A DNA stretch of 64,000 nt, taken from NCBI GenBank assembly GCA_003342815.1, contig PTEX01000012.1, positions 6,884,841-6,948,840 on the forward strand, written 5' to 3'. Positions 15,001 through 28,310 of the stretch are shown here, one piece after another. The position numbers and the translations under genes were made by a program. Under the pieces are notes generated by a model. That model was not told the DNA's origin. It did not search any database and saw only the letters and a program-made list of their open reading frames with translations. Numbering within the stretch: position 1 is the first letter of the stretch; every line of letters begins with the position of its first letter. The stretch is from Eudromia elegans. Lineage: Eukaryota > Chordata > Aves > Tinamiformes > Tinamidae.

Positions 15001-16664
15001 GCATGACCATTCTTCACTAACTGTAACAGGACTTTTCCATAAATGGAGGAAAAGGTTAATTCACCTCTGAAATGATCCTTCATCATTATGACAACTCCTG
15101 TAGCTGCTTAAAATTTCCTTGAGCTTCCCCTGACACCCCCAAACCGGTCAATATTAATGCGTTCTGCATTCGTTTGCTGTACGCTCCCTCTAGCCCATAC
15201 ACGCACTATAGTATTTGCAGGCAGAAACATTCCACTTAACTCGCAATCTAAGGTTTCACAGCTCGCCAAGAAAACTAAAGGTTTTTGAGTAGCCTAGATT
15301 AAAAAGAAGAAGACGAAATCCCAGCACAGTAAATTGTAAAACTTTACACCTCGCAGCTGCCAGCTGTAATCCACAAGGAGACAATGTTCTTAGGCGCTGA
15401 GGAGCAGAGACGGGGCTATTTTTTAGCAAATTCTCGTCTTCTTCCTTCAGGAAGGGAAGGGAGAAGTCCCAAACCCCAGAAGAACCTCTTAGAGAGAGCA
15501 TAACATTGATGAGGAGTTAGTTTGTCCTTGCCTATGGAAGGATTGTGGTGATTCGATAAGATCTCTTAAGATTACTTTTTGCTTGTTATTATAGTTGAAA
15601 TATAACAGCTGAAATGTTACACGGTGTAAGCCAGGCTAAGCCAGCAAGGATTTTCACAATGTTGCATTTACATAAGATAAGGACATGGTGGTTTCTGGTT
15701 CTTTTTAACCAAAATATTTCCATCTTAAAATTATCATGTTACCTTTGTCTTAACCCAGCTCCTTGTGTAAAATTAAACGTGTTTGTTTTACAGACGTAAT
15801 AAGACTTATTCGAATAGCCCAGCCTGCCAGGGTATTGCAGTCAAGTGGCATCAGGGAGCGGCTGCAGCCGCGTCAGGATTTCCTGGAGCAACAGGGAGGT
15901 TGCAGGAGTGAGGCACGATGCTGAGGGAGGGCAGGCAGCACGGACACCAGTGGGCAGGATGGATGCTCACCACTTGAGGCACATGGGGAACCAAGGAGCA
16001 GCCTCTTTCTGCCTCTAACTAAAGAGGACACAATGGAAAGCTCTATGTTGGGCAAGTCTGTAAGAGTTTGAGACAGGCTGGGTGTTATCTATCTGCTCAA
16101 GCCAAGCAGTATGAACCTGGTCGTGCAACCCTTACGGTTCAGTAGACTTTGTGGAAAAAAAAATCTGTGCCCTTGAGAATGCTATGTACAAGCATGAGTC
16201 TGAAAAGGGATATAATTATCTGTGTGTGCATCTGTTTAAAAGCAGCGCTTGTCTATTCATCTCTTCCTTGGTAGTATTTGGAGCTGAAGCCTTGTTGTCA
16301 ACTGATTTTTCTTTTAAAAAGAGTGACTTTGCTGCAGCTTTCTTTCACTGTCCATTGCAATGGGACATAGATCATATCTCCGGTCCTGTATATGTGACTA
16401 CAGTAAGAAAGATAATCGTTTACATTCATTGGGTTTGTGATAAATTTGCATACACTGCAATGCTCTCCCTCCTCCCTTTTTCACATTCTCTTTTTATTGC
16501 TAGTATAAAAAACCTCTGCAATAAGAAATAGAAAATATATTCCCTGTATAATGGAAGAACTCCATGAAGTCTGGACTCCACTTTAATCCACATCAACATA
16601 GGTAGGTTAGTGCTAGGTAAGTCTCTGAGTAGATTTAGAAGAGATATTTCCTTAAAACATACTT

Positions 16665-16702
16665 TATATATATATATACACGTGTGTGTATATATATACA
16701 CA
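16665..16702. repeat. (TA)n(CA)n near-palindrome
   Basis: A TA run leads into ACACGTGTGTG and back into a TA run, making a self-complementary stretch centred on CACGTG at about 16681. It is a compound microsatellite able to form a cruciform, likely length-variable. Confidence 0.9.
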
Positions 16703-19369
16703 TCTGTGGTTTCTAACATGACTCTGTCACTTTATGACATTTTCTTGTATTTGAGTAAAAGAGGCAAGAGTCATATGGAAATCTGCTCTGTGGTTCTTTC
16801 GGTCTGAGGCAAACCAAAGGGAAAATGAAGTAGTAAACAAAAGAAATTGGAGTTTGGAAGTTGGGCTTTTGTCAAGCTGTAGTTGCTGAGTTTGACCAAG
16901 GGATAAATAGGTGAAACTTGTTCAGGATCAAAAGAAGCTCCAATAGACAGTCCTGTGGTTGCTTCTTCGGCCATAAATCCCATGATCCCAAGTCCCTTTA
17001 CCGTGCTTTGAAGACAGCTCATTAAAGGACCTGACCTCACATTGGGCACACAAAATGTGTGTTCCCTTTTTGCAGACCACACAGTCTGGCTGAGCAGCAG
17101 TGGTTCCCTGGGTCAGGAGGCCGGGCTGTCCGTGGGACCAGCGTTTGGCCTTGATTACAAACCCACCAGGCAAGTTCTAACACTGGAAGGTGGCACTTCC
17201 CAGGAGTCAGGTGATTTGTACTGATTTCCCATAACATTTGCCCAAAGAGAAGGAACACCTCAGTTAATGCGAGCCCTAAAAAGCATATGACCAAGTATCA
17301 CTTTATTCCCACGTCAAAACTCCACTGGCAGGAAGCATCTCTTGGCAATAGTGAAAAGAAGTGCAAGAGAGACTCAGGTTTCCAAATATTTCAGGATGCT
17401 TTTGGACATTTTAATCTTTCCTGACACAAGAAAACCTTTCTCCTTCTGTCTCTGAGCTTCTGTGGCAGGAAAACTGGATACTGAAGACCTCCTATCCTCT
17501 AGCTGAAACCATGGATAAAGGGCTAAAGCTGGAAACTTTTGGACCGTAAGCATTTTTCTGCTTAGACATTGATGAAAGCTCAGGAGAATACACTCGCTTT
17601 GAAATAATTTTGATTAAAAGCTATGTGTTTTCTATAGAAAGCATTTAAAAAAAACCCAGAATTGTGAGGGTTTAGGAAAACATACTTTCTTTAAGATTTG
17701 CCAGGCTTACTAATTTAAAGAGGGCTGGGGAACACATTGCTTTAATAAGTGACCACTACTGCTAAGTTCAATAAAAAAGTCATTAGTTCACCATTTACCT
17801 TTTGTCTCTCAAGTACAAAATTCTATCCAAGTTCAACAGATTAATTCATATCTAATAATTATTATTACTCTTTCTTTTTGTAGTTATTATTTACACTGGC
17901 TACAGCTAGAGATTTTATCCGCTGCCAGTATTTACAGAGGAGAACACAGATGTCAGTTGAGGTACTGTGAATGACGAAGGGCTAGAAGAAAAGGAGTGAA
18001 ATTAAAGGATGGTCAGGTGAAAGGAGGGTGATATACTTAACACTAGTTTATGTGGTAAAAATAAAATTTAAGGGTATCTTTTTTCATGCAGCATTCTTGA
18101 ATAATTTTCAAGTACAGCCTTATTCCCAATGTTTTAAATTTGTCAGTAATACACTTCTGTTTCATGTTCCTTATTCTTGCAAATGCATTGAATCATGAAA
18201 CAGTAGTGGAATTGTCTTGCTTCTTTGCATCCTTTTACTACTTACCAAGCAGATACATTTTACATATGACCCTGTTTTTCATCTTCTTTTTACTATAAAG
18301 ATAAAAAATTCCTATATGTATTCTTAGCAGTTCAGTGTGACATGCCAAAAAGACAGGTGACTCTGGAAAGAACAGCCTCACAGCTGGCTTCTGCTCTGCT
18401 TTTCTTACAGTTTCCAGTATGTAACTGTCTTGTTTTATTCAAAGTATATTGTTAATGTTAATTTCTTTTAACTTTACACTATTTCAGTTTCTTCTTTATG
18501 TCCTCCAGGGTCAAACGGGCATATTCCCTGTTTTTTTTTTTTTTTTTAGTCATACAATAATCTTGGAAGTTATCATGAAGCTCTGCTTGAATCCCAAACA
18601 CAAAAACAATGATAACTCATTCATTTTCTTGGCTTGTGCAAATGGGGCATGGAAGTTTAAGAACCATCAGTATATCTTCTGTGAAAAGTTTATTTTCTCT
18701 GTGACTTTTTTTCCTATGGTTCTCAAAACTTCAGTAATCTGACATTGTCAGCTCTATAACCATTTGGAGCTTGGATCGCTCTTCTTCCTTTCTGGACCTT
18801 TTCTGGATCCTCTTCTTCCTCATCACGGACCATTTCCAAACACTTGGAAAAGGGCTCAGGAAAGCTGCACAATGTCCCTCTCCTCTAAGATTTAGTGCGC
18901 GCAGGTTCTCGTGTGGCACATGTTTTCTATGGGCATTGAAGCACTCAGTTACTGCTTCCTCACTTTGCTTTTCCACCTTTATTTCACTTGTGGCCCAAGC
19001 TGTTGTCTTCGGTGTCACTTTGCTGAGCCTCATTACCTCGACATTTGTATTTTTATGGCTGTTTTCCTTTCAAGCTGATGGTGAGGTGGATAGTTTCCCA
19101 ATGAAACCTACATCAAAGTACTTGTTCGCTCCTTTGCAGGCACGGTTTGGAGAGCAATAAGTGGGGGGAGACCTCCTGAAAATTAAATTTAAATTGCTCA
19201 TGAAAAGGCTCAAGCTGCAGAGTACTCATCTCATCCACAGACGATGCCAACGCCAGCTGGAAGATGGAGAAGGAGCAGCCCCCGTGAGTGGGAAGGTGGA
19301 AAGGGTTAGTCAGGCTGCTCCTTGGCCAAGACGTTCAGAGGGAAATATCGTGCCTGTCCCTGTCATCGC

Positions 19370-19615
19370 TCTTCCCTCTCCCCGCCTCCTGCAGCCCTCC
19401 TCCCTTCCTCTGCAGGCTCTTCCTCCCTGCTGCCCTGGTCTCCTCAAGCAGAAGCCTCAGCCGTCCTTGCCTGGCCTGGGGTCTTTTCCTGTCTCGGCCC
19501 ATGTGTGCTCAGGCCCTGTGGAGCGCGGCCTCCCCTTCCAGAGAGTTCCCTTCTTCCATCCCTGCTTCTTCCCCCCTTCTTCCCTGCTTCCCTTCTCCCT
19601 CTCCTTCCCTTGCAC
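19370..19615 (+). repeat. C/T-rich low-complexity stretch
   Basis: Strong pyrimidine bias on the + strand, with words such as CCCTCCTCCCTTCC and CTTCTCCCTCTCCTTCCC. It keeps several frames open on both strands (Leu/Pro/Ser-rich on +, Glu/Lys/Gly-rich on -), which explains the cluster of overlapping ORFs here. No gene is supported. Confidence 0.7.
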
Positions 19616-20194
19616 TGATTTTGTTCTCATTGACAATCTTTTTTGACATCTCCCTTGGCAAAACTGAGGCTTCACCGTGTGAATAAAAATGAATACACGA
19701 CTGTGTGTACACGGGAGACAGGGAGAGGAGGGAAAAATGCAAATAAGGAACGAGGAAAGGGAGAACAAGTGGTAGCAGAGGGAAAAATACTCTCTCTCTT
19801 AAAAAAAAAAAATCCTCTAAAATCCTTTTTCTGATTTCATTGAGCTTGTGGACAGAAAGATAAGGGACACAGTGAAACAATCCAGTTGGCAACCAATGGG
19901 ATAAAAATTTCAGTTTGAGGGGGAAAGTTCAGCACTTCGTGATCACCAGCTTTTGGGGGATACTCCATGGAGGGGTGAGTCTGGAGTTTATACTGAGGGA
20001 AATATGAATTTAAAGAAATATGACATCATTGCTCACCTGGAAGAACACCCTCAAGGCTTTGCTATCAGGCTGTGACCTATTGTGCAACACATTACAAGAA
20101 AACTATTTGTCTAAAAACACGTCCAGATAAAGAATTTCAGAAGAATTTTTGCCAAGATGTAAATATCATGTCTGAAATATGATTTTTGGAGGAG

Positions 20195-20335
20195 AGTGGA
20201 GAAATGTGCAGCCGATTTGCCGCTCCAATTGTGCACTATAGATAATTGTATTGATTACTCAGTTACAAGTGATATGCCTCATAATTTTGTTGTGCTAAAC
20301 TGGAAGTGCTTCATAAATCTGTAGAGAAAGCCATG
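20195..20335. other. Candidate conserved noncoding element
   Basis: This stretch has the mixed texture typical of vertebrate developmental enhancers: no simple repeats, and many homeodomain, SOX and POU-like words (ATAATTGTATTGAT, ATTACTCAG, CATAATTTTGTTG). No ORF is involved. Conservation cannot be tested here, so this is a weak call. Confidence 0.2.
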
Positions 20336-21870
20336 TTACCGTCACTTTCCCAAATCATATACTGGGACACTAGCTAAGAATTCATTAAAACTGCTTTTTT
20401 GAGAATCTGCATGAAGTATTAAAAATAACTTGTATCCTATACTGAGACAAATAACTTCTTTGAAGAAATTATGATTTGGGACTGAATGACATTAGTTCCA
20501 TTAAAAGCAGAAGTTCTATCCATTTTATTGGATATATTGAAACTCCTGCACTTCAAAACTGCATAAATAAAGTGGGCAATTTGCAGGATTGCTCCATATG
20601 GCAAATTGGGCAGTCTGACCATTCCTGTGGGTAACCCATGTGTAAAAGCCTTAAGCAGCGAGGCCCAAACCTTGGGCAACGCCGCCAGCTGCATGGGTGG
20701 CTCTATTTGCCTGACTCTGCAAATCGTGCTCAGTGCTGCCACTGAAGTCGGGGACCAAACCGACACCGGCTGGCGGGCGATAGAAGCACCGAGACCGCCA
20801 CACGTTTGTCATAGCAGCAGCATCTCACTAAAGGACGAGATAACATAATAACACCTAATACAAAAATCATTCCATATGCATATCAAGCCTTAGACCTGCA
20901 TAGAAACAACTTCTGGAAAAATGCTGGTGGCCCAGGAAGAGATATCTATAAAATCAAAACTAAATCAAAACATGAGCTTCAAATAGTGGATAAAGTAAGT
21001 GCCCAGAAGATCACCCTTCCTAAAGCCACTCTGAACATGACAGCCTGTAATCGAAAGGAAGAGGACTCAGACCTACTCTACAACATGAGACTGAACTGCA
21101 GGTCTCTAGCAAACAGAACTGCTGTGGTAAGTAACACTAGTAATGGCACAAATGAACTCTGAACCTCAGCACAAAGGTGCAGTGATTCCAGCTGGACCGC
21201 ATGAAAGTGATATGAGATAGCTATCGAGGATATTTGTACTGGGTGCAAATGATAGACACAACCAGCATGATGACAGATCAAAAGCCCTTGTAAATCTCAT
21301 CAGGAAGGTCAATTTATTAAGGGCTTCAGTAACTCCAGCTGTTGCACATCAGCAGAGCTGGCTGAGCTGCTGTGTTAATAGACCCTAAAACGTTTCTGTG
21401 ATTATGTTACTTGGTCTTTATTCTGCATTTCTGATTGTCAGGTTGATCAGCTACAGAAAAGATAGCTGAAAAGTTCCTTGACATAGAAATGATTTGCACC
21501 TTCATTTTGTTTCATGCAGAGCTGTATTCAGTGGTTTCCTGAGGCCAGCTCCTTCAGCTGAGCAGAAGTCAGCACAGGTATATAAAGCAAAGAGACAAGA
21601 AGGAGACAGAGGTGGGAGTGCATTTACAGTTGCAGGTCCTATTCTGCATACAGCAGTGGTCCTGGAGGGCTAGGAGTTGAACTTAGGTAAACTACATGAG
21701 TCTTCCTTCTCTGAACATGTGGAGAGCAGTCTGAGGCATTAATTCACATGTCTTACCCCATTAAATTATGCTACAGCCTATGGGTGTCCGTCGAAGATGT
21801 TGGCTGCATTAGTTGCTGAGTGTAGCTGCTCAGTCACTTTCTCACAGTCTCTAGAGAATGATTTTTCCTA

Positions 21871-21892
21871 TGACCTGACCTAGGCTTGACCT
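21871..21892 (-). promoter_or_regulatory. Consensus DR5 nuclear-receptor element (RARE-like)
   Basis: On the minus strand two perfect AGGTCA half-sites are separated by five bases (AGCCT), with a third half-site overlapping the second by one base. AGGTCA-N5-AGGTCA is the classical RAR/RXR retinoic acid response element. It lies about 24 kb upstream of TMTC2 in DNA with no gene. Binding and target gene are unknown; this is a motif-level call. Confidence 0.45.
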
Positions 21893-24800
21893 AGATGACT
21901 GCTCCTATTTTGTTACAACCATTTTAAGAAATGATAAATCAATAATAATTCTAGTAAATTTTAGTGAAACAATTGAGCTAGTGAAGGCTAGTGAAGAGAT
22001 AGGCTGAAAAAAAAAGAGCTTCTCAAGTGGTGTTCATGTTATTGTTATGCTCATTATCTCCTTTTTATGAATGGCACTGTTTATATGATGCAAATTATCT
22101 TTTCTTGAGAATATTCTCAATGGTCTGCGTTCTCAAGTAAAAACCTTAATTATGGAACTAACCATGAAACTACAAACTCTGGACAACAGAAAACCAAGAT
22201 CTGACAAGGGTGGTGTGGCTTGGTACCATGTTTCCCCACTGCTGTAGCAGCTACAGTTGGGTTACAGCTGCAGCAGAGCATCAGAGCACGATTTCCCTCT
22301 TAGGCACAAACCTAGAAGGATTTGTCTCTAAAACCACAGGAAGGAGCTGTGAGGGTCTACTGGAAATGCTGCAGCAGCAAAGTGTGAAAAGGGTTTTAGA
22401 GGGAGTGATAGCCCCATTAGAGTGAAGTACCACTACTGACCATTTTAAAAAAGAGTAAAAAACTGGTCTACATCTCTAATGAATGGAAATTAGTATTTTT
22501 TTTTTTTCTACACAGAAGAGTATAAGCCAGCCTACTCTATTTTATTTCTTTTTCACGTTACAGCCCTGTATATGAAAGAAAACAATTGATATAAAAAGCT
22601 AGATGTCTATTCTAATTTCCTTTTAACCTCCTATGTGTTTAGCTGTTCTTCACGAAAGCCCCAACTCTTTGCTATCAACTGGTGATATTTAACTTTCAGT
22701 ATTGCAATGAATTACTTCCAATACTTGAACTACTTAATTTAAAGTTAGCCTGCCTAAGTCTCTTCTGTGCTGCCAGGGTAGATATATTTGTCTCAGGTCT
22801 CCAAAATGCACTCATAGTCACTTATGGTTTGTCAAGAAATGATTATAAGAGAATCTGCAGTGAAAGACCTGTCTTAAAAATGTCTTTTTTCATTTCTGTT
22901 TTCCCTTGCACAAAGGACAATCATGTATTTTCAGTCTGAATAGCTACAGGCTATTCACACAATAGAGCATAATACTATTCTGCTTAGGAAAGAATTACAG
23001 TGAGAGGTAAGGCAGAGATGTGTAACCTCAGAGAGCATCACAAAATCAGTGTCTCATGGAGTCATCACAGAAATCCCTATTTCCCAAACACCACAAAGCT
23101 ATGGTTATATCCCTGCAGGAGAAATCCTTCTTATCATTCACTTTGTAGCTGTCCTCTTTACTTGGGAGTGATATAGACACAGAATCATGTCTGCAATGAA
23201 CCTCAGAGCTTGCAGAGGGGTTCAAGCACATCAAAACCAATTACCTGCATATTTCCTAGACATATCAGCAGCTGTAGCCCTGCTTTTGCTTCGGCTTCAA
23301 GTATTTTTGCTTTTGGGGGGCTTCTGCCCTCCTTCTTTCCATGAATTGAATGTCCTTGGTTGTAGGATAGGGAAGCATGAAGTGTTCAACTTGGCTGCTG
23401 CTAAGTAGTGGCTCTTTGCAGCTCCTGACCTTGACCAGTTAGGAGTACACTCGTCAGGCAATGACCCAATACTTGACAGGATTCTGGGGTACACCATGAG
23501 ATTGCAGAGGATTATCTTATCTGTTTCGCAAGTTTTTAGAGCATGATCTGAATTTGTGACCAAACTACCCAAGTGCATATGCTCTCCAATGCCCTAAACA
23601 GTTGCTTCTCTTGACAGTACTACACTTGGTGGCTGCCATGGCAAGAGGTGGTGTTTTGATGCAGCTGCTTAAGCTCTTTGGGTCTCTAGTGCAAACATCA
23701 GCACAGTCCTTGGCACCAGTAGCAGACTTGGGGTCTGCCTTCAGCCGTAAGGGAACTTAGAGCCTGCAGCTCTCCATTCCTAGTCTCCAGGACAGACTGT
23801 CATACCCATCCACTGTCTTTACTTTCTTATGGGCCTGTTCCAGGTGGTTTCTTCCATATCTTTTAGTCCATGGAAGAGTAGTGTAGACAGTGTAACATCC
23901 TTTGTAATAAGATGAGAGTCCAACTAATGACAAAATTTTGACAACAGTCCTTTGAAGAGTGGAGTAAGGCAAAGAGGGACAGTCTTTACCACCTCTACAA
24001 ACACTGAAACATCAGTTCCCATTAATATTCCATGCAAAAACCTCTTTCTGCTCTTTCTCCACCCTCCATTACAGCACCCAGGAGTCCAACACCCTGGTCA
24101 AATGGCCTGTCTCTTGCTGTCCAGATGTTCGCCCACTCCTGGGCAGGGACATAGGAAAATGTTTCAAGTAGTAGGAACTTTAGCTGTTCCTGCAAATTCC
24201 TGAAAGTTTGTAATGAAGCTCAGACTCATTAAAATACGCCCACTGCTTGCCTTCTGCAAGCTGAACTGAAGGCATAAAATGACAGAGAAGTTTTACTGTG
24301 AATGAGGAGGATACACCAACCCTGGTCTGGAAAACCAGGTCCTATAACCATTCTGGCAGCAAAACAATTAAAGTATCCAGCAAAGCCTCCCTTGGCTGCA
24401 CACCCTGGAAAGGGGATTACAACGAAGGCCATGCACAGACAGCGGTACAGCCTGGCTGTCCCCTCCTTATGTTCTCAGTCCATCATTTCTTTATTCTTCC
24501 CCAGCCACCAATCCCCATCACCACCTTCATCAGACTACAGAGGTCCATAGATCACTCGATGTGATTCAGGTTCATACCTCCTTTTAGCAGAGCTGATCAC
24601 TTCTCTTGCCTAGACAGCATGTCTGGAGATCAGCATAGACATCAAGTGTTACTTCCATAAGCTGCTTCCTAGATGAATGTGCTCAGAGGAAAGATATGAG
24701 TGCCACAGGTCTAAATACCTGCATGTAGTATCCAGAGGAGGACTTTGAGGGAAGGGGATAAACAAACTATATTCTGTAAAGTCTAAAGACTCCATATTCT

Positions 24801-25625
24801 GCTAAGAAGCTGCTCCCTCTCAGACCTGCTCTGGGCTTGTCTCAGTGTCTCTGACAGTGGGGACTGTAAACGAGGACCGAAACTATCAAGTTAATAAAGC
24901 AAGGAAAAGATCTGAGAACTGTCTCTGGTTCACATGGGCCCTCTTTGTGTTGGAGGTGTCAGGCTGGGTACCGTATGTTTAACCAGGGATTACCAGGCAG
25001 TCCTGTCACAGGAGACTAATGGTCAACCACAACTGTGAAGTTCTTTGCATATTTACCACAGTGCTTTCCTGTCTTCCTTATAGCCTCTTCAACATCTCCT
25101 CTGTACTAATGAGGTCCTCCTCAGCTTTTTTGCTTGAATCTTGCATGCTCACTGTCTTGCAGCTACATACTGTAGGTGAGCACCTGTAGCTATTGCATCA
25201 CTGCAAGCACATCCAAACTGCCACAGTGAGGGTAAACGTGAAAGCACCGATTGCTTGAAAATAGGAAGCTGAAGCCCTAGATTTTTAAGGGTTAAATGTT
25301 AGAGCGTGTGCAGGTCTCTTATATGAAGCCCTTTTTCCTGCCTTGGAGGACACAGTGGATTAAAGCCACTATACTGAATTTTGTTTTGTTTCCAGACAAA
25401 TCCTAGTGCTTTAAGCACATTTTTTCATTTGTCCAATTAATTTAAAGCCTAAGAAGAAAGAGGCTGTTTTTATGTTCCCTGTATTTCTTTCAATGTTTTG
25501 CCTAACCCAAATAGAGATGCCTGTATTTATAATGCCTATATTTCAAAGAGTGTTCTGTGGCCAAAGGGTCTTCGCGTTATTGTTATTTTTGGTCCAGTTT
25601 TCAGGGACTGCATATTGCCAACAGC

Positions 25626-25644
25626 TTTTTTTTTTTTTTTTTTT
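25626..25644 (+). repeat. Poly(T) run of 19
   Basis: Homopolymer; the short ORFs that cross it on both strands (FFFFFF, KKKKKK) are not genes. Confidence 0.95.
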
Positions 25645-27559
25645 GCAAGAAGACAGTAAAAACTTTTGCACTTGACAACATGTCTGCGTGCTCTTGGAGA
25701 GCCTGCTCCTTTGGTATTCACACTATATCATCCCCCACCACAGTACAATTTAAGATATCCCCAGTCCCGCCAGCTTTCTGTAAATAAAGCTTGGGAGCTG
25801 AAAATGAGCTCCAAGTATGCACGACATGCATTGGCATAGGCATGCCAGTGGGATGAGGGCAGCAGCTAGTGTAATTTGGGATATTCTAGAACCTTTGAGG
25901 GGGGTCCCTTTTGGAGGATCTCTCTCCTTTTCCCCCAGCTGGCCCCCCTTTGTGGGATCTTTCCTCCTTGCCCCTTCCTTTCTGGTACTCCCAGACCTGA
26001 GGGACTCTACAGGCCTGGAGTGAAATATTGCAACAAGATGGACAGCAAGGCTTGATGTTTCTGCTTCTACTGCAGAGGTTTCTGAGGCCTGAGCTGTGCC
26101 TGCCTTCTGCATCTGGACAGCCAATGCATCCCCCTGTAGCAAAAGCAAGATAAGGGCTCTGAGGCAGTAGGGAGCAACCTTTTTGTTTATAACCAAAGCT
26201 GGCCTTGAATTGAATGTAAATGAATGTGACAAAAAGTATATCTATATTTTTCTGTGTCCTTATAATGGATAAAATATGTATTAATTGAAGATTCATGAGA
26301 TAGCTGATGTGAATAAAGTCTATAAGGGCTCTGGAAAAAATGACTAATCAGACATCATGTTGAAAGGCAACTAAATGAAAAAATAGAGGATCCTGAAATT
26401 TGTATTTGGAAGTGTCTTTGCCATATAATATAATTTAAATGCCATTTAATGCCTTTTAAATATCACTAATCCTTTGGATATGCGTATGATATTTTTAAAG
26501 TATTTTGGTGCTTAATTCATATTAATATCACAGGCTGTGAGGCATTGATATTAGCCCTGAAAACAGAGCTTCAGCTGGCAATTTTTTTCCTTTTTTTTTT
26601 TTTTTTTAAACTTTTACTGAAGGCTTTCTCTCCTCACCAAAAGTTTGTTCATCAGTTGTTAACTTCTTTGGGTTTAAGTGAGAGGAATGGTTTTGTTTGT
26701 CCTCAGTGTAACTAATCTCACAGATGGTTTATGAAGCTTTCTGAATGTGTTTACATTTATAGATCTTTTCTCTCATAGCTGAAAGATTTTTCTGAGGGGA
26801 TAGGAAAGTTACTGCTGAAAAATTCCCTTTCTTTTATAGGAAGTACTTCTGTTGGCTTGGAGGGATTGGTCAGTATGCCCTTACTGGGTGGCTAATAGTG
26901 TATTGCTGCAGACAGAGTACACACTGTGCTTTTTTAGTAATTTTCTTAATCTCTCCCAATCTCTGCTCCTCTTCTACCCTTTAATAAGCTGAAAGAGAAA
27001 TCCAGTGAAGGATGGAGCATTCAAACCAAAAATGCAAGACTTGAATTGAAAAAGGATGATCTCATCTCTTCCTAATTTTTAGTGCTTTTTCTATGCCTAG
27101 TAGACAGTTTTACTTTTATAAAACTTGAGTCCTTGTCAGCCTTAAAAATACTGCTTATTGACTTTAAGTAATTTTTATTTACTTTAAGCAATTACCTCTT
27201 GTATATGCCCATACACAAAAACTTTCCAAACAAAATGTCAAGTATTTTTTATGTTGATCCAGCGATCTAATTTCAATGTCAAGCTATTCTCCAACTGTGC
27301 ACGAGTGAAGGCAAAGTTTTTCAGTGTGCCTCGTACGGTTCTGCGCACTTACGCATCTGACATTAGAATAATGCATGCTGGGCTTGATCCAACAGAAAGT
27401 AGCTTTTGTGACTGCTGATCCTAGACATTTCAAGGCCCCCCTCCATGCTCCAGTCAAAAAATCTACTTTTGATTCTGATGGGGAGAGAAAATAAGTCCTT
27501 CCTTCCATGGCAGCAGAATGCCAAATTATGCATCCCATGCTGGCTCTTTCCTGACTGGC

Positions 27560-27786
27560 ACTGTGCAACAGATAGAGCTGTGGTAAAGATTTCAGACTTT
27601 ACCCCTAGAGCCAATTTGGCATGAAAGGTTGAAAAGCAGATGGATCACAGGCAAATATAATATTTCATAAGAAAACATATACAGGAAGAGAGCCATCAAA
27701 TGTTTTCTTTTTCTGCACAGTAAATAAGCTAACTAACCAAATTCATTGTCAGGTATCTGGACAAGGCTTTTGTTTACCCATAAATA
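27560..27786. repeat. Degenerate dispersed repeat, copy 1 (~225 bp)
   Basis: This block aligns in the same orientation with 29166-29384. Shared stretches in the same order include AACAGATAGAG, CAATTTGG/CAAATTGG then TGAAAG, TAAATAAGCTAACT/TAAATCAGTTAACT, AGGCTTTTGTTT and CCATAAATA. Flanking sequence is not shared, so these look like two copies of an old interspersed element, not a tandem duplication. The family was not recognised. Confidence 0.5.
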
Positions 27787-28194
27787 GCCCCACTTTGAAA
27801 GCAAGTTTTGAAAATGAAATCAGCCAACACAAGCAGGCTTTTGAAAATGTCACAGGAGCTGAATGCAGGCAGCATACTCACGAAATCATTTGTCATCTTA
27901 CCCCGGCCATTTCAACTGAGTAGCCAGAGAAGCAATCTGCAGGAAGACTACAGTAGAGCAAGATCATTCCAAACTCCATGCATACAATCAATTTAATCAC
28001 GATTAGTCCAGTTATAACCATATATTTATAGTTCCTTGTATATTAAAGAAAAATAATTTCTGAAGTGGGAAGACTAATATTATATTTATCAAAATAAGCA
28101 GCACATAGCTGCAGCCAAAGACTTGAGCAGCAACAGGAAATTGCTTTACTAACTCTATAGATACCTTCCAGTGTTGCAGATCCAGAGCAGGATT

Positions 28195-28310
28195 AGGTCC
28201 TTGATTCACTGAGGTACTTAACCATGTGTTTCATTCCCAATAAGTTCAAAGAGACTTAATCATGGTCTTAAAGTAAGCATCTGCTTAAATGCTTAGCTGA
28301 ATGAGGGCCT
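28195..28310. repeat. MITE-like palindromic repeat, copy A (~116 bp)
   Basis: The left end AGGTCCTTGATTCACTGAGG pairs as an imperfect inverted repeat with the right end GCTTAGCTGAATGAGGGCCT. Inside are TACTTAACCATGTG and, inverted, GCATCTGCTTAAATG. The same end sequences recur at 28841, 33836 and 59698. Short length, terminal inverted repeats and no coding capacity fit a non-autonomous DNA-transposon relic. I could not assign a named family from memory. Confidence 0.6.

Larger units (their letters stand above)
4600..18530. other. Intergenic DNA, no gene recognised
   Basis: Unique AT-rich sequence with scattered ORFs of 60-150 codons, none with a recognisable domain or splice-bounded exon. 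A short hairpin-capable repeat of GAGTCTT/AAGACTC lies at 6267-6286, and ACTCAACAGAG recurs at about 9177 and 9199. Homopolymer runs and the TA/CA palindrome are listed separately. Confidence 0.55.
18548..27559. other. Intergenic DNA, no gene recognised
   Basis: Contains the pyrimidine-rich stretch at 19.4 kb, the candidate conserved element at 20.2 kb, the DR5 motif at 21.87 kb, and a GC-richer patch at 25.9-26.15 kb. Overlapping minus-strand frames of 136 and 160 codons cross that patch. Neither shows a known domain; an old transposon-derived segment is possible. Confidence 0.5.

Noticed and set aside
18731-19160. Long frames open on both strands
   Set aside because: Neither translation resembles a known protein, and no exon boundaries support one.
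25750-26296. Overlapping 160- and 136-codon minus-strand ORFs, considered as a retroviral gag-like remnant
   Set aside because: No zinc knuckle, protease or LTR boundary could be seen; two overlapping open frames fit a GC-richer patch.
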